Assembly (NCBI RefSeq): GCF_902497625.1 | Contig: NZ_CABVGX010000018.1 | Coordinates: 41,580-105,579, forward strand | Length of the DNA: 64,000 nucleotides | Source of the DNA: Pseudomonas fluorescens | GTDB taxonomy: Bacteria; Pseudomonadota; Gammaproteobacteria; Pseudomonadales; Pseudomonadaceae | Direction of reading: 5' to 3' | Shown here: piece after piece, positions 20,938 to 32,074 of the stretch | Position numbering within the stretch: position 1 is the first letter of the stretch | Layout: each line of letters opens with the position of its first letter | The notes under the pieces: generated by a model | The model's database searches: none | What the model was told of the DNA's origin: nothing | The model's input: the letters and a program-made list of their open reading frames with translations, nothing else | Position numbers and translations under genes: made by a program

Positions 20938-22239
20938 TCAGTTCAGGTAAGGGGACCAGGAAGGTTCTCTGACTTCGCCTTGTGCGGTAGGAAGCGGGAG
21001 CCTTACGCGTCCATTAATGGACACGAGCATCAAGACTCCCCGGCCCTGCTGGCGGGTGGCGTAGATTACCATGGTGCCGTTGGGCGCAACAGTAGGCGAC
21101 TCGTCCAGAGTGCTATCAGTTAGAATTTTTACACTTCCGCGCTGCAAATCCTGGGCCGCGACCTTGAAATTAGTGAAGCCGTCCTGACGATGGATCATCA
21201 CCAGGGTCTTCTCATCAGCCGAAAGCTTCGGATTTGCGTTGTAGTTACCGATAAAGGTCACGCGTTCCGCACCACCACCACTTGCGCTGGTTTTATAGAT
21301 TTGCGGTTTACCGCCACGGTCGGAAGTGAAGTAGATAGTCGAACCATCCTTGCCCCAGAACGGTTCGGTATTGATGCCAGGACCATTGGTGACGCGAGTG
21401 ATCTGACGCGAACCCAGGTTCATCACATAGATGTCCGGGTTGCCGTCTTTCGACAGTACGAAAGCCAGGCGATTGCCATCCGGCGACCAGGCCGGGGCGC
21501 CATTCAGGCCTTCGAAGTTGGTGATCTGCTCACGGCGACCGGTGTCGATGTTCTGCATGAAGATGCGTGGACGCTTCTGCTCAAACGAAACATAGGCGAT
21601 GCGCTTGCCATCCGGTGCAAAACGCGGCGACAGGATCGGCTCGCGCGATTGCAGCAGGGTCACGGCGCGCGCACCGTCGTAGTCTGAACGTTGCAGCGTG
21701 TAGCGCGTGTTTTTCTCGGAGAAGCGTTCGGCCGTCACGTACAGCAGACGAGTCGAGAACGCACCTTTGATGCCGGTGAGCTTTTCGAACGACTGGTCGG
21801 CAATGTAGTGGGACATGTCACGCAACTGGTCAACACTGCCCGACACGCTGCCGGTCAGCACTTGCTGCTCGGTCGCGACGTTGAACAGGGCGTATTGAAC
21901 CTGCAGGCGACCGCCCGCAGGAGCAATGCTGCCGACCATGACGTACTGGGCACCCAACGCCTTGAAGTCACGGAAGATGATTTCGCTGGCCTGACTCGGC
22001 TGGCTGATCATGTTCTGCTTTGGAATCGGCGCGTAATAACCCGAATTACGCAGGTCATTGCCGATGATCTCGGCCATGTCGTCCGGCAGCACGCTGCCGC
22101 CCTGGTTGCCGAACGGAACGATGGCGATAGGTGCCGCGCGGTCACTGCCGCTGGTCACCAGAATGTTTTTTTCATCAGCTGTCGCGATACCTGCCAGGCA
22201 GCAGATAACGACAAGCATTCCTCGAAGAAGGTTTCTCAC
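20938..22239 (-). CDS. tolB: Tol-Pal system protein TolB
   Basis: 433-residue periplasmic protein: signal peptide of about 21 residues, N-terminal alpha/beta domain (to about 165), and a six-bladed beta-propeller with repeated [13 protein letters not shown] blades. It binds Pal and is released by TolA during cell constriction. The start is a GTG at 22239 that overlaps the tolA stop as GTGA, so translation is coupled. Confidence 0.97.
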   Translation of the reverse strand: MRNLLRGMLVVICCLAGIATADEKNILVTSGSDRAAPIAIVPFGNQGGSVLPDDMAEIIGNDLRNSGYYAPIPKQNMISQPSQASEIIFRDFKALGAQYVMVGSIAPAGGRLQVQYALFNVATEQQVLTGSVSGSVDQLRDMSHYIADQSFEKLTGIKGAFSTRLLYVTAERFSEKNTRYTLQRSDYDGARAVTLLQSREPILSPRFAPDGKRIAYVSFEQKRPRIFMQNIDTGRREQITNFEGLNGAPAWSPDGNRLAFVLSKDGNPDIYVMNLGSRQITRVTNGPGINTEPFWGKDGSTIYFTSDRGGKPQIYKTSASGGGAERVTFIGNYNANPKLSADEKTLVMIHRQDGFTNFKVAAQDLQRGSVKILTDSTLDESPTVAPNGTMVIYATRQQGRGVLMLVSINGRVRLPLPTAQGEVREPSWSPYLN

Positions 22240-23315
22240 AAGGCTAGATCCTCAGGTGTGAATGTCATCTTGAATGAACGATACGGAGCGAAATCGCTCG
22301 GCTTCATTCCCTGCATTTCTGTCAAACGTCCAATATTCTTGACCGCTGCAACTGCTGAAGCGTCAAACGGACCGTCGCCACTGGACTTGCCTACGCTGAC
22401 CGAGGTCACCGTACCGTCCGGCAACATGCCGATTTGCAACACGACCGTCATGCCTTTGCGCGCCGAAGGAGGGCGAGCCCACCCTTCCGCAGCACGGGCA
22501 CGAATCAGGTCATCGAAACTGCCAGCGACTTCGTCACCCTGCTCATCTGCCAGGGCCTGCTGACGCTGCGGCGTGTCGGAAAGCAGATCTGCCAAGGCCT
22601 GAGCCTTTTTCTCTTCGGCGGATTTGCGTGCCGCTTCCTGCGATTTTTTCTTCGCAGCATCGGCAGCAGCTTTCTTCTTCGCGTCTTCGGCGACTTTCTT
22701 CTTCGCCTCTTCAGCTTCGGATTTTTTCTTGGCGTCTTCTGCAGCTTTCTTCTTGGCGTCTTCGACGATCTTTTTCTTCGCCTCTTCCGCCGCCGCTTTC
22801 TTGGCCTCTTCTTCCGCTGCTTTCTTGGCTTCTTCTTCGGACTTCTTCTTGGCTATATCAGCCAATTGTTTCTCTTCGGCCTTTTTGGCTTCGGCGGTCT
22901 TTTTGGCTTCGTCGGCTTTCTTGGCTTCGTCAGCCTTTTTCGCCTCTTCCGCCTTCTTGGTCTCATCGGCCTTCTTGGATTCTTCGGCTTTTTGAGCGGC
23001 GTCTTCCTTCTTTTGTTCCGCGGCCTTGATCGCTTCCTGCTCGATCTTCTTCTGTTCCATCTGTTCGACTTCGGTCTGGCGCGCGGCGGATTTCTTCGCC
23101 TCACCCGCGATCTTCTGATTGGTCTGGGTGGTCGCCTGACTTTTCGATTTCAGTTGGTAAAGGGTCGCCTGAACAATCGGTTTTGCGGGCGGCAGTTCCG
23201 GTGTGAAGGCAAAACTGACGAACAGCATGCCGAACACCAGCACGTGCAGGAAGATCGCCCAGACACTAGGCCAGAAGTAGCTTTCCGAGGCGGACGGCTC
23301 TCGCATTTGCTGCAT
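22236..23315 (-). CDS. tolA: Cell envelope integrity protein TolA
   Basis: 359-residue inner-membrane protein spanning the periplasm. One transmembrane helix (about 13-35) is followed by a very long Lys/Ala/Glu-rich helix (about 60-245) made of irregular EEAKKKA-type repeats, and by a C-terminal globular domain (about 255-359, [23 protein letters not shown]). TolA couples the TolQR motor to TolB/Pal. The ATG shares one base with the tolR stop. The Lys/Ala repeat DNA creates large spurious frames on the other strand. Confidence 0.97.
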   Translation of the reverse strand: MQQMREPSASESYFWPSVWAIFLHVLVFGMLFVSFAFTPELPPAKPIVQATLYQLKSKSQATTQTNQKIAGEAKKSAARQTEVEQMEQKKIEQEAIKAAEQKKEDAAQKAEESKKADETKKAEEAKKADEAKKADEAKKTAEAKKAEEKQLADIAKKKSEEEAKKAAEEEAKKAAAEEAKKKIVEDAKKKAAEDAKKKSEAEEAKKKVAEDAKKKAAADAAKKKSQEAARKSAEEKKAQALADLLSDTPQRQQALADEQGDEVAGSFDDLIRARAAEGWARPPSARKGMTVVLQIGMLPDGTVTSVSVGKSSGDGPFDASAVAAVKNIGRLTEMQGMKPSDFAPYRSFKMTFTPEDLAL

Positions 23316-23776
23316 CAGGGCGCCTCGGTAATCAAGCCAACATTACCGACCCCGGCTTTCTGCAATCCGCCCATGGCACCCATGACGGCACCGTAATCGA
23401 CGGTCTTGTCGCCACGAATGAAGACCTGGGTGCGCTTGCCGCCCTCAGTACCGGCGCGAATGATCTTGGTCACCGCGTCCGTCATCTGCGGCAAGGTCAT
23501 GGCCTTGTCCTGCTGCTTTTCGGTGTCGACTTCGCTGCCAAGGTTCCAGTAATAGGTCTTGTCAGCCTTGATCGAAATGGTCAGGACCTGGGTGTTGTTG
23601 TCCTGCGGCAAGGCTTCGCTGGAAACCTTGGGCAGATCAACTTTCACGCCCTGATTGAGCATCGGCGCGGTCACCATGAAGATGACCAGCAGTACCAGCA
23701 TCACGTCGATGTAAGGCACCACGTTCATCTCGGCAACCGGCTTGCGCTTTTTGCGAGCTCGAGCGATTAAAGCCAT
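23315..23776 (-). CDS. tolR: Tol-Pal system protein TolR
   Basis: 153-residue ExbD-family protein of the proton-driven TolQR motor. A single transmembrane helix near residues 20-40 contains the proton-path aspartate in PYIDVMLVLLVIFMVTAP. The periplasmic C-terminal domain follows. It is 14 bp after tolQ. Confidence 0.97.
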   Translation of the reverse strand: MALIARARKKRKPVAEMNVVPYIDVMLVLLVIFMVTAPMLNQGVKVDLPKVSSEALPQDNNTQVLTISIKADKTYYWNLGSEVDTEKQQDKAMTLPQMTDAVTKIIRAGTEGGKRTQVFIRGDKTVDYGAVMGAMGGLQKAGVGNVGLITEAP

Positions 23777-23790
23777 TGGAAATTACCTGC

Positions 23791-24486
23791 TTATTCTTCG
23801 CTGGTGTGCACTTTGCGGTGCAGGATCGCCTGGAATTCATCGGCGAAGGTGTAGTAACGGCCCAGCAAGGTTTCACTGCGCGCAGCAAAACGGTTGTAAG
23901 CGATAACGGCCGGGATGGCGGCAAACAGGCCGATTGCCGTAGCAATCAGTGCCTCGGCGATACCCGGAGCCACGGTGGCCAGGGTCGCTTGCTGAGCGGT
24001 GGCCAGGCCACGGAAGGAGTTCATGATGCCCCAGACGGTGCCGAACAGACCGATGTACGGGCTGACCGAACCTACGGTGGCGAGGAACGGCAGGCTCTGC
24101 TCGAGCTTTTCTTCTTCGCGGGATATGGCGACGCGCATGGCACGGGCCACGCCTTCCATGATTGCTTCCGGATCAACGCCTGGCTGCTGACGCAGACGGG
24201 AGAATTCCTTGAAGCCGGCGCGAAAGATCTGCTCGACGCCCGAGTCCGGATCTGGATTGCTGCCCGCCTGACGGTACAGTTTGGACAGGTCGATACCCGA
24301 CCAGAAGCGCTCTTCAAAGCTCTCCAGGGCGCGTCGACCGGCACGCAGCAAGTTGCTGCGCTGAAAGATCATGATCCATGAGGTCACCGATGCGGCTACC
24401 AGGATCAACATTACCAGTTGCACCACGATACTGGCATTGCTGACCAGGCTCCACATGGAGGAATGGTCGACGACGTTAGCTTCCAC
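23791..24486 (-). CDS. tolQ: Tol-Pal system protein TolQ
   Basis: 231-residue ExbB/MotA-family inner-membrane protein with three transmembrane helices (about 17-38, 137-160, 172-195). The conserved [18 protein letters not shown] region after the second helix start ([13 protein letters not shown]) is clear. With TolR it forms the proton-driven motor energising TolA. The start overlaps the ybgC end by 11 bp, so translation is coupled. Confidence 0.97.
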   Translation of the reverse strand: MEANVVDHSSMWSLVSNASIVVQLVMLILVAASVTSWIMIFQRSNLLRAGRRALESFEERFWSGIDLSKLYRQAGSNPDPDSGVEQIFRAGFKEFSRLRQQPGVDPEAIMEGVARAMRVAISREEEKLEQSLPFLATVGSVSPYIGLFGTVWGIMNSFRGLATAQQATLATVAPGIAEALIATAIGLFAAIPAVIAYNRFAARSETLLGRYYTFADEFQAILHRKVHTSEE

Positions 24487-24943
24487 GCTTTATCTCCTGC
24501 TTTGAGTGTGTACCCGCGCCGCTCACGTCGGCAAAGGCCGCACGTAGAGCTTCGGGAATGGCCCGGGGTTTTAAACTTTCGGTGCGCACGCAGGCCACCC
24601 AAAACTGCCCTTCGCAGAGCAGCGCATCATCTGTAGCCCGCCTGACCTGCTGTTTGAAACGCAGGCTGACACGGTTCAATTCGATTACTTCAGCACTTAC
24701 CAGAAGCTCGTCGTCCAGTCGCGCCGGCGCGAGGTAGCGCGCTTCGCTGGAATGCACGACAAACAACAGGTCCTCCCCTGCCAGCTGGGACTGGGCAAAG
24801 CCCAGCTCCCGGAGCCGCTCGGTTCGAGCCCGTTCCATAAACTTGAGGTAATTGACGTAATACACGATGCCGCCCGCGTCGGTGTCTTCGTAATAAACGC
24901 GACAACGATGTGCGAACGACTCAAGCCCGTTTTGCGCGCGCAT
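24476..24943 (-). CDS. ybgC: Acyl-CoA thioesterase YbgC
   Basis: 155-residue hotdog-fold thioesterase, the usual first gene of tol-pal clusters. The 4-hydroxybenzoyl-CoA-thioesterase signature with the catalytic aspartate is in [26 protein letters not shown] (N-terminal third; cited here only to locate Asp21). Relatives act on acyl-CoA or acyl-ACP and are linked to phospholipid metabolism. It starts 127 bp after ruvB and is coupled to tolQ. Confidence 0.95.
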   Translation of the reverse strand: MRAQNGLESFAHRCRVYYEDTDAGGIVYYVNYLKFMERARTERLRELGFAQSQLAGEDLLFVVHSSEARYLAPARLDDELLVSAEVIELNRVSLRFKQQVRRATDDALLCEGQFWVACVRTESLKPRAIPEALRAAFADVSGAGTHSKQEIKRGS

Positions 24944-25070
24944 ACTCTAGTGCTTACTCCTCAGGTTGCCAATCCGGCCAGGCAACTGTTTTTCATTGTT
25001 CTGCGGCTTTCTGGCGAAAGTACGGTCCTAGGACAGCACAATGCCCGAAAATTCATTACGCAAACGTTAA

Positions 25071-26132
25071 TTAATCGTCCACTGCATCGAGGAATTCGTC
25101 TACCACGGGCATCTCGCCCAATCGTGACGGAATGTTTAAGCCGAAATGCAGATAGGCATGCCGCGTTACCACCCGCCCCCGCGGAGTGCGCATGATGTAA
25201 CCCTGCTGGATCAAATAGGGCTCCAGCACGTCTTCAATGGTGTGACGTTCTTCACTGATCGCCGCGGCAAGGCTATCGACCCCGACGGGCCCGCCATCGA
25301 ACTTCTCGATCATAGTCAACAGCAAGCGTCGATCCTGATGATCGAAACCTCGCTCGTCGACATCCAGCAGATTCAGGGCCAGGTCGGCAATCGGTTTGGT
25401 GATGTGCCCCTTGGCCCGGACCTCGGCAAAATCGCGCACCCGTCGCAACAGACGGTTGGCGATCCGCGGAGTTCCACGGGCACGTCGGGCAATTTCAAAG
25501 GCGCCTTCGGGATCCAGTGGCAAACCGAGGATGGTTGCCGAGCGACTGACGATGGTTGCGAGGTCGGCGGTGCTGTAAAACTCCAGCCGCTGAACGATGC
25601 CGAAACGATCGCGCAACGGGTTGGTCAGCATGCCGGCACGGGTGGTCGCCCCTACCAGCGTGAAGGGTGGCAAATCCAGCTTGATGGAGCGTGCCGCTGG
25701 CCCCTCACCGATCATGATGTCGAGCTGAAAATCCTCCATCGCCGGGTACAGCACTTCTTCTACGATCGGCGACAGACGATGGATTTCATCGATGAACAGC
25801 ACATCGTGCGGCTCGAGATTAGTCAGCAATGCCGCCAGGTCACCGGGACGCTCAAGCACAGGTCCCGATGTGCTTTTGATCGAGACGCCCATTTCCTGCG
25901 CAATGATGTTGGCCAGCGTGGTTTTACCCAGGCCTGGCGGGCCGAAAATCAGCGTGTGGTCCAGGGATTCGTTACGACCGCGCGCCGCCTGAATGAACAG
26001 TTCCATTTGCTCACGAACGGTCGGCTGACCAATGTATTCGGCCAGGCTGACAGGACGGATCGCCCGGTCTTGCACCTCTTCACGGTCACGGGGGGCAGGC
26101 GTGGCGGCAATCAGACGGTCAGCTTCAATCAC
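25071..26132 (-). CDS. ruvB: Holliday junction helicase RuvB
   Basis: 353-residue AAA+ motor that drives branch migration with RuvA. Walker A is [11 protein letters not shown] near residues 64-74, Walker B DEIHR near 115-119, the sensor 1 region GATTRAGML near 161, and a C-terminal winged helix ends the chain. The start is a GTG placed directly after the ruvA TAA, so the two are translationally coupled. Confidence 0.97.
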   Translation of the reverse strand: MIEADRLIAATPAPRDREEVQDRAIRPVSLAEYIGQPTVREQMELFIQAARGRNESLDHTLIFGPPGLGKTTLANIIAQEMGVSIKSTSGPVLERPGDLAALLTNLEPHDVLFIDEIHRLSPIVEEVLYPAMEDFQLDIMIGEGPAARSIKLDLPPFTLVGATTRAGMLTNPLRDRFGIVQRLEFYSTADLATIVSRSATILGLPLDPEGAFEIARRARGTPRIANRLLRRVRDFAEVRAKGHITKPIADLALNLLDVDERGFDHQDRRLLLTMIEKFDGGPVGVDSLAAAISEERHTIEDVLEPYLIQQGYIMRTPRGRVVTRHAYLHFGLNIPSRLGEMPVVDEFLDAVDD

Positions 26133-26750
26133 TTAAATCATTCCCTTCAGGGCACGGCGAATCAGGTCTTCACTGCTCAAGCCTTTCTCCTTGATCGCGG
26201 AAATCGCCTTGCTGGCTTCCTGTGGCTTGTAGCCCAGAGAAATCAGCGCGCTGACCGCGTCATTTTCGGCAGTTGCGACGGCTGCCGGCGCATCCGGCCC
26301 GTCCGGCTGGTTCGGCACAAGGGCAAACATCGCCGGCACGGTTTCCCACGCCTTGAAGCGATCCTTGAGCTCAACCAACAGACGCTCGGCGGTTTTCTTG
26401 CCCACCCCCGGCACCTTGGTCAGCGCCGAGGTGTCCTGGGATTGCACGCACCGCACCAGCTCATCGACTTCCAGACTCGACATCAAGGCCAGCGCCAGTT
26501 TCGGGCCTACCCCATTTAGACGGATCAACTCGCGAAAGAAGTCTCGCTCACGCTTGCTCGCGAAACCATAGAGTAACTGCGCGTCTTCGCGTACGACCAA
26601 ATGGGTGTGCAGCGTCAGCGGTTCGCCGACCGACGGCAGGCGATACAGCGTAGTCATGGGCACTTCCAGCTCATACCCCAGACCGTTTACATCCAGAATC
26701 AGGTGCGGCGGCTGTTTCTCAGCCAAGGTGCCGCGCAAGCGTCCAATCAC
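26133..26750 (-). CDS. ruvA: Holliday junction protein RuvA
   Basis: 205-residue DNA-binding subunit that forms tetramers on four-way junctions and recruits RuvB. Order: OB-fold N-terminal domain, two helix-hairpin-helix motifs ([12 protein letters not shown] near residue 73 and [16 protein letters not shown] near 108), flexible linker, and the C-terminal domain III that contacts RuvB. The start is a GTG at 26750. Order ruvC-ruvA-ruvB is standard. Confidence 0.97.
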   Translation of the reverse strand: MIGRLRGTLAEKQPPHLILDVNGLGYELEVPMTTLYRLPSVGEPLTLHTHLVVREDAQLLYGFASKRERDFFRELIRLNGVGPKLALALMSSLEVDELVRCVQSQDTSALTKVPGVGKKTAERLLVELKDRFKAWETVPAMFALVPNQPDGPDAPAAVATAENDAVSALISLGYKPQEASKAISAIKEKGLSSEDLIRRALKGMI

Positions 26751-26864
26751 GTTTCAGATCCTTGAGCGTTGGCCAACCAAGGGCTGGCGACTGACAGAAC
26801 AAGGGTTTCGCGCCGACGACCCAGGCGCAAAACCCTCATCCCTTTAAAATGACTGCTGATGCTA

Positions 26865-27389
26865 TCAGAGACGCAGGCGCCCGCCACGACTGCGTGCGGC
26901 TCCCAAGCCGTGTGGTAACAGACTGGAGCGAGTGTGGGCATGACAAATGGCGATCGCCAGGGCGTCCGAGGCGTCGATCTGCGGTTTGCTGGTCAATTTC
27001 AGCATATGCATGACCATCATTTGCACCTGTTCCTTATTCGCCGCGCCGGTGCCGGTCACGGCCTGCTTGACCTGGGTCGCAGTGTATTCGGCAATTTCCA
27101 GGTTTTCTTCGGCACCGGCAACGATGGCCGCGCCGCGCGCCTGGCCGAGTTTCAACGCAGAATCGGCGTTACGCGCCATGAACACTTTTTCGATGCCCAT
27201 GGTGACCGGGCCGTAGGTCTGAATGACTTCACGGACGCTGCGATAGACGATTTGCAGCCGCTCGTGCAGCTCGCCTGAACCGGTGCGGATGCACCCGGAC
27301 GCCACGTAAACACAGCCGCGCCCGGTGTCGCTTACCACGCCATAACCGGTGATGCGCGAACCGGGGTCGATGCCAAGTATTAAAGTCAT
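26865..27389 (-). CDS. ruvC: Holliday junction resolvase RuvC
   Basis: 174-residue endonuclease that cuts Holliday junctions. The first catalytic aspartate is in [11 protein letters not shown] (Asp8), and Glu and Asp residues follow in [11 protein letters not shown] and [13 protein letters not shown]. The ATG at 27389 gives exactly the normal length; the open frame further upstream is not used. There are 114 bp between it and ruvA. Confidence 0.97.
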   Translation of the reverse strand: MTLILGIDPGSRITGYGVVSDTGRGCVYVASGCIRTGSGELHERLQIVYRSVREVIQTYGPVTMGIEKVFMARNADSALKLGQARGAAIVAGAEENLEIAEYTATQVKQAVTGTGAANKEQVQMMVMHMLKLTSKPQIDASDALAIAICHAHTRSSLLPHGLGAARSRGGRLRL

Positions 27390-27440
27390 AACGCCTGCAG
27401 GTTGGGTAAAGCACGAAATACAGCTACACGAACAACAAAT

Positions 27441-27556
27441 GTGGGAGTAAGCCTGTGTGGCGAGGGGCTTGCCCCCGTTGAGTTGCGCCCCCCTCACTTG
27501 ATGGAACTACTGATACCCAACGGGAGCAAGCCCCCTCACCACAAGTCGCTCCCGCA
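27441..27556. repeat. REP-like palindrome between yebC and ruvC
   Basis: Arms containing TGTGGCGAGGGGCTTGCCCCCGTTG and CAACGGGAGCAAGCCCCCTCACCACA with outer GTGGGAG / CTCCCGC halves. A second REP subfamily (GAGGGGGCTTGC type), distinct from the GCGAGCCTGCTCGCG type. Confidence 0.85.
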
Positions 27557-27574
27557 TTGGATCTTGGTCGCCCC

Positions 27575-28321
27575 TTAGCCTAGCTGAGCGGCCACGTCTT
27601 CCGGAATATCAGCATTGGAATAGACGTTCTGCACATCATCCAGGTCTTCGAGCATGTCGATCAGCTTGAGCACCTTCTCGGCACCTTCCAGATCCAGTTC
27701 GGCGCTGGTTGTCGGCAGCATGACGATTTCCGCATCATCGCCCTTGAACCCGGCCGCTTCCAGCGCATTACGCACGGAATAGAAACCGGCGAACGAGGTG
27801 AACACGTCAATGGACCCGTCTTCCTGAGTCACTACGTCATCCGCATCAGCTTCCATGGCCGCTTCAATCAGCGCGTCTTCATCGACGCCCGGCGTAAAGG
27901 AAATTTGCCCCTTGCGCTCGAAAAGATAAGCCACTGAGCCGTCGGTGCCGAGGTTGCCGCCGCACTTGCTGAATGCGTGGCGCACAGCAGCTGCGGTGCG
28001 ATTGCGGTTGTCGGTCATGCACTCGACCATCACCGCCACACCGCCTGGCCCGTAGCCTTCGTAGGTCAGTTCGACCATGTCATCGGTATCGGCAGCACCG
28101 GCACCGCGAGCAACGGCGCGATCGATGATGTCGCGACTCATGTTCGCACCAAGGGCCTTGTCCAGTGCCAGACGCAGGCGCGGGTTGGAACCCGGGTCAC
28201 TGCCGCCTTGACGCGCGGCGACAGTCAGCTCACGAATCCACTTGGTGAATATCTTGCCTTTCTTGGCATCCTGACGCTCTTTGCGGTGCTTGATGTTCGC
28301 CCACTTGGAATGGCCAGCCAT
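27575..28321 (-). CDS. yebC: YebC/PmpR family regulator
   Basis: 248-residue protein of the YebC/TACO1 family, beginning [25 protein letters not shown] as the family does (first 20 residues are diagnostic). Members bind DNA and regulate transcription (PmpR in P. aeruginosa represses the quinolone signal regulator gene), and some aid translation of proline-rich stretches. Upstream of ruvCAB and downstream of aspS, the usual pseudomonad location. A GGAG ribosome-binding site precedes the ATG. Confidence 0.96.
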   Translation of the reverse strand: MAGHSKWANIKHRKERQDAKKGKIFTKWIRELTVAARQGGSDPGSNPRLRLALDKALGANMSRDIIDRAVARGAGAADTDDMVELTYEGYGPGGVAVMVECMTDNRNRTAAAVRHAFSKCGGNLGTDGSVAYLFERKGQISFTPGVDEDALIEAAMEADADDVVTQEDGSIDVFTSFAGFYSVRNALEAAGFKGDDAEIVMLPTTSAELDLEGAEKVLKLIDMLEDLDDVQNVYSNADIPEDVAAQLG

Positions 28322-28402
28322 AACACAACTCCGAAATTCTCTAGAAACCTTATCAACCCCGCCCCAGGCGGTCTTTTCTCTTTACTGCAGCTCTTGTAAC
28401 GC

Positions 28403-28428
28403 AAAGGCGCATCCGAAGATGCGCCTTT
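28403..28428 (-). terminator. Hairpin terminator between aspS and yebC
   Basis: AAAGGCGCATC-CGAA-GATGCGCCTTT, perfect 11-bp stem with a tetraloop. It lies 39 nt downstream of the aspS stop; the T-tract on the minus strand is short, so termination may be partial. Confidence 0.75.
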
Positions 28429-28466
28429 GACTGTGTAAAACCCTATCGCGCTTTCACGCAGCAGCC

Positions 28467-30242
28467 TTACTCAGCCTTCGGCGTCTCGCGCAAACGGATA
28501 TGCAACTCGCGCAGAGCCTTCGCATCTACAACACCCGGTGCCTGCGTCATCACGTCGGCAGCACTCTGGGTTTTCGGGAACGCGATCACTTCACGGATCG
28601 ACTGGGCGCCGGTCATCAGCATCACCAGACGGTCAAGGCCGAAGGCCAGACCACCGTGTGGCGGCGCGCCATATTTCAGGGCGTCGAGCAGGAAGCCGAA
28701 TTTCTCTTCCTGTTCCGCTTCGTTGATGCCCAGCAGACGGAATACCGATTGCTGCATTTCCTTGCGATGGATACGGATCGAACCGCCACCCAGCTCGGTG
28801 CCGTTCAAGACCATGTCGTAGGCCCGGGACAGAGCGCCAGCCGGGTTGGCTTCGAGCTCTTGCGGCGTGCATTTCGGCGCGGTGAACGGGTGGTGCAAGG
28901 CGCTGAAGCTGCCGTCGTCGTTCTCTTCGAACATCGGGAAGTCGACGACCCACATCGGCGCCCACTTGCACGTCAGCAGGTCGAGGTCGTGACCCAGCTT
29001 GATCCGCAGTGCGCCCAAGGCTTCGCTGACGATCCTGGCCTTGTCGGCACCGAAGAACACGATATCGCCATCGACCGCACCCACGCGATCCAGGATCGCG
29101 TTCAGGTTTTCCAGCGGAATGTTTTTGACGATTGGCGACTGCAGCCCTTCAACACCGTTGGCGCGCTCGTTGACCTTGATGTACGCCAGGCCCTTGGCAC
29201 CGTAGATGCCGACGAACTTGGTGTAGTCGTCGATCTGCTTGCGCGGCATGCTCGCCCCGCCTGGAACGCGCAACGCAGCGATACGGCATTTCGGGTCATT
29301 GGCCGGACCACTGAACACCTTGAAGTCGACTTCCTTGAGCTGATCGGCCACGTCTACCAGTTCCAGCGGGTTACGCAGGTCTGGCTTGTCGGAACCGTAG
29401 CGGCGCATGGCTTCTTCGAAGGTCATGTGCGGGAATTCGCCGAACTCCAGGTTGAGGACTTCCTTGAACAGGTTGCGGATCATCTGCTCGGTCAGGCCCA
29501 TGATCTCTTTTTCATCGAGGAAACTGGTCTCGATGTCGATCTGGGTGAATTCCGGCTGACGATCGGCGCGCAGGTCTTCGTCGCGGAAGCACTTGGCAAT
29601 CTGATAGTAGCGGTCGAAGCCGGCCACCATCAGCAATTGCTTGAACAGCTGGGGCGATTGCGGCAAGGCAAAGAAGCTGCCGGCGTGAGTACGGCTCGGC
29701 ACCAAATAGTCACGTGCGCCTTCCGGCGTTGCACGGGTCAGGATCGGCGTTTCGACGTCGAGGAAACCATTCTCGTCGAGGAAGCGACGGATGCTGGTGG
29801 TCATGCGCGAGCGCAGACGCAGCTTCTCCGCCATCTCCGGGCGACGCAGATCGAGGAAGCGATACCGCAGGCGAGTTTCTTCGCCGACGTCGGAGAACTC
29901 GTTGAGCGGGAACGGCGGAGTTTCCGACTCGTTCAGCACTTCCAGTTCGTAGCCCAGCACTTCGATCATGCCCGACGCCATGTTGGCGTTGGTGGCACCG
30001 GCCGGACGCAGGCGAACCTTGCCGGTGATCTTCACCACATATTCGCTGCGCACGCGATCGGCGGCGGCGAAACTTTCGGCGCGATCGGGATCGAACACCA
30101 CTTGGGCCAGACCGTCACGATCACGGATATCGAGGAAAATCACCCCACCGTGGTCACGGCGACGGTGAACCCATCCGCAAAGGGTAATTTCCTGGCCTTC
30201 CAGGCTTTCGTTCAGTTGGCCGCAATAATGGCTGCGCATCAT
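28467..30242 (-). CDS. aspS: Aspartyl-tRNA synthetase
   Basis: 591-residue class II synthetase charging tRNA-Asp (in pseudomonads usually also tRNA-Asn for later amidation). An N-terminal OB-fold anticodon-binding domain is followed by the class II core with [16 protein letters not shown] (motif 2) and [13 protein letters not shown] (motif 3), plus the bacterial GAD insertion. The start [14 protein letters not shown] at 30242 fits the family; the 16-codon extension upstream does not. Confidence 0.97.
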   Translation of the reverse strand: MMRSHYCGQLNESLEGQEITLCGWVHRRRDHGGVIFLDIRDRDGLAQVVFDPDRAESFAAADRVRSEYVVKITGKVRLRPAGATNANMASGMIEVLGYELEVLNESETPPFPLNEFSDVGEETRLRYRFLDLRRPEMAEKLRLRSRMTTSIRRFLDENGFLDVETPILTRATPEGARDYLVPSRTHAGSFFALPQSPQLFKQLLMVAGFDRYYQIAKCFRDEDLRADRQPEFTQIDIETSFLDEKEIMGLTEQMIRNLFKEVLNLEFGEFPHMTFEEAMRRYGSDKPDLRNPLELVDVADQLKEVDFKVFSGPANDPKCRIAALRVPGGASMPRKQIDDYTKFVGIYGAKGLAYIKVNERANGVEGLQSPIVKNIPLENLNAILDRVGAVDGDIVFFGADKARIVSEALGALRIKLGHDLDLLTCKWAPMWVVDFPMFEENDDGSFSALHHPFTAPKCTPQELEANPAGALSRAYDMVLNGTELGGGSIRIHRKEMQQSVFRLLGINEAEQEEKFGFLLDALKYGAPPHGGLAFGLDRLVMLMTGAQSIREVIAFPKTQSAADVMTQAPGVVDAKALRELHIRLRETPKAE

Positions 30243-30349
30243 GGTCGTGGTCACTTCTCGTAATTCGAAATTCGGTTTGAGCCCTTGCACCCATCAAACT
30301 GCTGGACGATGCAAGAACCCGCACGTATGGATCAACCCGGCTCCAGGCC

Positions 30350-30571
30350 CTAGTCAGCTTTGTCGCCGCCGGCCAGGTTCTTCTTGGAACCGGTCTTGAA
30401 ATCGGTCTCGTACCAGCCGGTACCGCTAAGGCGGAAGCCCGGCATGGACAGCATCTTTTTCAGCTCTGGCGCCTGACAGGCAGGGCAGTCGACCAGCGGT
30501 GCTGCGCTGATCTTTTGAATGGCTTCCAACTGATGACCACAGGAAGCACATTGATAGTCGTACATCGGCAT
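30350..30571 (-). CDS. FmdB family zinc-ribbon protein
   Basis: 73-residue protein with a CxxC...CxxC zinc ribbon (CASC near residue 8 and CPAC near 29) and a disordered basic tail ending GSKKNLAGGDKAD. FmdB-type regulatory proteins carry this fold; the role is unknown. It starts at MPMYDYQC (30571) or two codons later, neither with a strong ribosome-binding site. It precedes aspS by about 108 bp on the same strand, so the two may be cotranscribed. Confidence 0.9.
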   Translation of the reverse strand: MPMYDYQCASCGHQLEAIQKISAAPLVDCPACQAPELKKMLSMPGFRLSGTGWYETDFKTGSKKNLAGGDKAD

Positions 30572-30702
30572 GGGGGTTGTCTCGGCGATCAGATTGCTAC
30601 CGCGCACGCTGGGTTTTGCGGCAAAGAGCGGGATTATATCCATTAAATGCAGCCCGTGCAGCCGTAAGTCCGCACAGACTGCCACTGGCTGCTGTCACCT
30701 GG

Positions 30703-31041
30703 TCAGGCCGTGATCACGCGATTTCCTTCATTCAGGCTATGGACGACGCAGACAACCCGCACCAGCCCACTGAAATTTTTTACGCCACCGTGCCGCAAGT
30801 GCACTTCACGGTCCACGTGCGAGAGTAGCGAACTGATCGAACAGCAATTGACCTTGGCCATCTCGGCGAGAATATCCCAATAAACCTGCTCCAACCGCAG
30901 ACACGTGGCAAAACCATTCAAGCGCACTGATCGTGACAACGGCTGCGCCAGCCCCATATCGAATTCCCGGATAAACGGATCGACCCTTGCGTCCTTAAGT
31001 GATCCGACCCGGTTCGCTTTTCGTCCGTCTTCATAAACCAT
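30703..31041 (-). CDS. Ribbon-helix-helix domain protein
   Basis: 112-residue protein. The C-terminal two thirds (SRSVRLNGFATCLRLEQVYW and following, about 35-100) resembles the RHH_4 ribbon-helix-helix family, which binds DNA as dimers. The N-terminal 30 residues are polar. GGAG ten bases before the ATG supports the start. It is flanked by the FmdB gene and dps on the same strand. The target is unknown; no palindromic operator is obvious at its own promoter. Confidence 0.75.
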   Translation of the reverse strand: MVYEDGRKANRVGSLKDARVDPFIREFDMGLAQPLSRSVRLNGFATCLRLEQVYWDILAEMAKVNCCSISSLLSHVDREVHLRHGGVKNFSGLVRVVCVVHSLNEGNRVITA

Positions 31042-31292
31042 ATCGCTGACACTCCTTTGCCATTTCCGGTTTTCTAGAACTCTGTTGCCAGTCCTATAAA
31101 AACGCAGGCGCGAAGTTATCTCCAGATGACTTTATGACCGTCAACGTAGGATAAACCAACAACTTCAGGCGGATAGTGGAGAGCGTCCTAGTCCAGAGGA
31201 TTTCCTACACAAACATGGGAAGTTTCATTCAACCGGCGGTGGATAAAACGATTGCGCGAACAACGCCAACGGGCATCATTCGCGCAACGCGG

Positions 31293-31763
31293 TTACTGAT
31301 CCAGGAGCGAGCGCAACATCCACGCGGTTTTCTCGTGAACCTGCATACGCTGGGTCAGCAGGTCTGCCGTCGGCTCATCACTGACCTTGTCGAGCAGCGG
31401 GAAGATACCGCGAGCGGTGCGCGTGACCGCCTCCTGACCCTCCACCAGTTGCTTGATCATGTCTTCGGCGCTTGGCACACCCTCTTCTTCCTTGATCGAA
31501 GACAGGCGTGCGTATACCGAGTAAGCACCAGGAGCTGGAAAGCCGAGCGCACGAATACGCTCGGCGATTGAATCGACGGCCAGCGCCAACTCGTTGTACT
31601 GCTCCTCGAACATGAGATGCAGCGTCCGAAACATGGGGCCCGTGACGTTCCAATGAAAATTATGGGTTTTCAAATAAAGTACGTACGTGTCTGAGAGCAG
31701 ACGAGAAAGCCCGTCAACAATGGACTTGCGATCTTCTTCGCTGATACCGATATCAATTGCCAT
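31293..31763 (-). CDS. dps: Dps family ferritin-like protein
   Basis: 156-residue four-helix-bundle protein that stores iron and protects DNA under oxidative or starvation stress. Dps ferroxidase residues are visible in [13 protein letters not shown] (His33, His37) and [24 protein letters not shown], located at subunit interfaces in the dodecamer. No Lys-rich N-terminal DNA-binding tail is present. The 251 bp between this gene and the RHH gene hold nothing I can assign. Confidence 0.93.
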   Translation of the reverse strand: MAIDIGISEEDRKSIVDGLSRLLSDTYVLYLKTHNFHWNVTGPMFRTLHLMFEEQYNELALAVDSIAERIRALGFPAPGAYSVYARLSSIKEEEGVPSAEDMIKQLVEGQEAVTRTARGIFPLLDKVSDEPTADLLTQRMQVHEKTAWMLRSLLDQ

Positions 31764-32074
31764 GTTTTTTCCCCTGAAAGGTGGTCATATTCATCGGACA
31801 GATGCACGACCACTCTAGCAAGCCTGTCGCCACACTGCAGCCCTGGGCACCCCTTGGCAGTGCGACAAATTGCCATGCGCACACCGCTGGACTGCCTGAT
31901 TTGAGTAGCCACCAGCTTTGCTGTTAAATAGGCGGGGTGTCGCCGACGCCTATTTTTCCGGGCCCTGCGCATAGGCTGATACCGGGTACGTGTCCAACGC
32001 CTCTTTTTATCCTGGAGCGAACCGCACCTCCATCAGCTCTTCCTTGTGATCCGTCTTAACGTGAGTTAATCAAA
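31764..32074. other. Divergent gap between dps and the membrane cold-shock gene
   Basis: 311 bp. Must hold the leftward dps promoter and the promoter/leader of the gene at 32075. GGCGGGGTGTCGCCGACGCC near 31930-31950 can fold. No convincing -35/-10 pair or ORF was found. Confidence 0.4.

Noticed and set aside
22434..23396. Long plus-strand frame opposite tolA (320 codons, Phe/Leu-rich)
   Set aside because: Shadow of the Lys/Ala/Glu repeat region of tolA; TolA is certain from domain order and operon context.
28500..30263. 587-codon plus-strand frame opposite aspS
   Set aside because: Shadow frame; aspS is certain from class II synthetase motifs.
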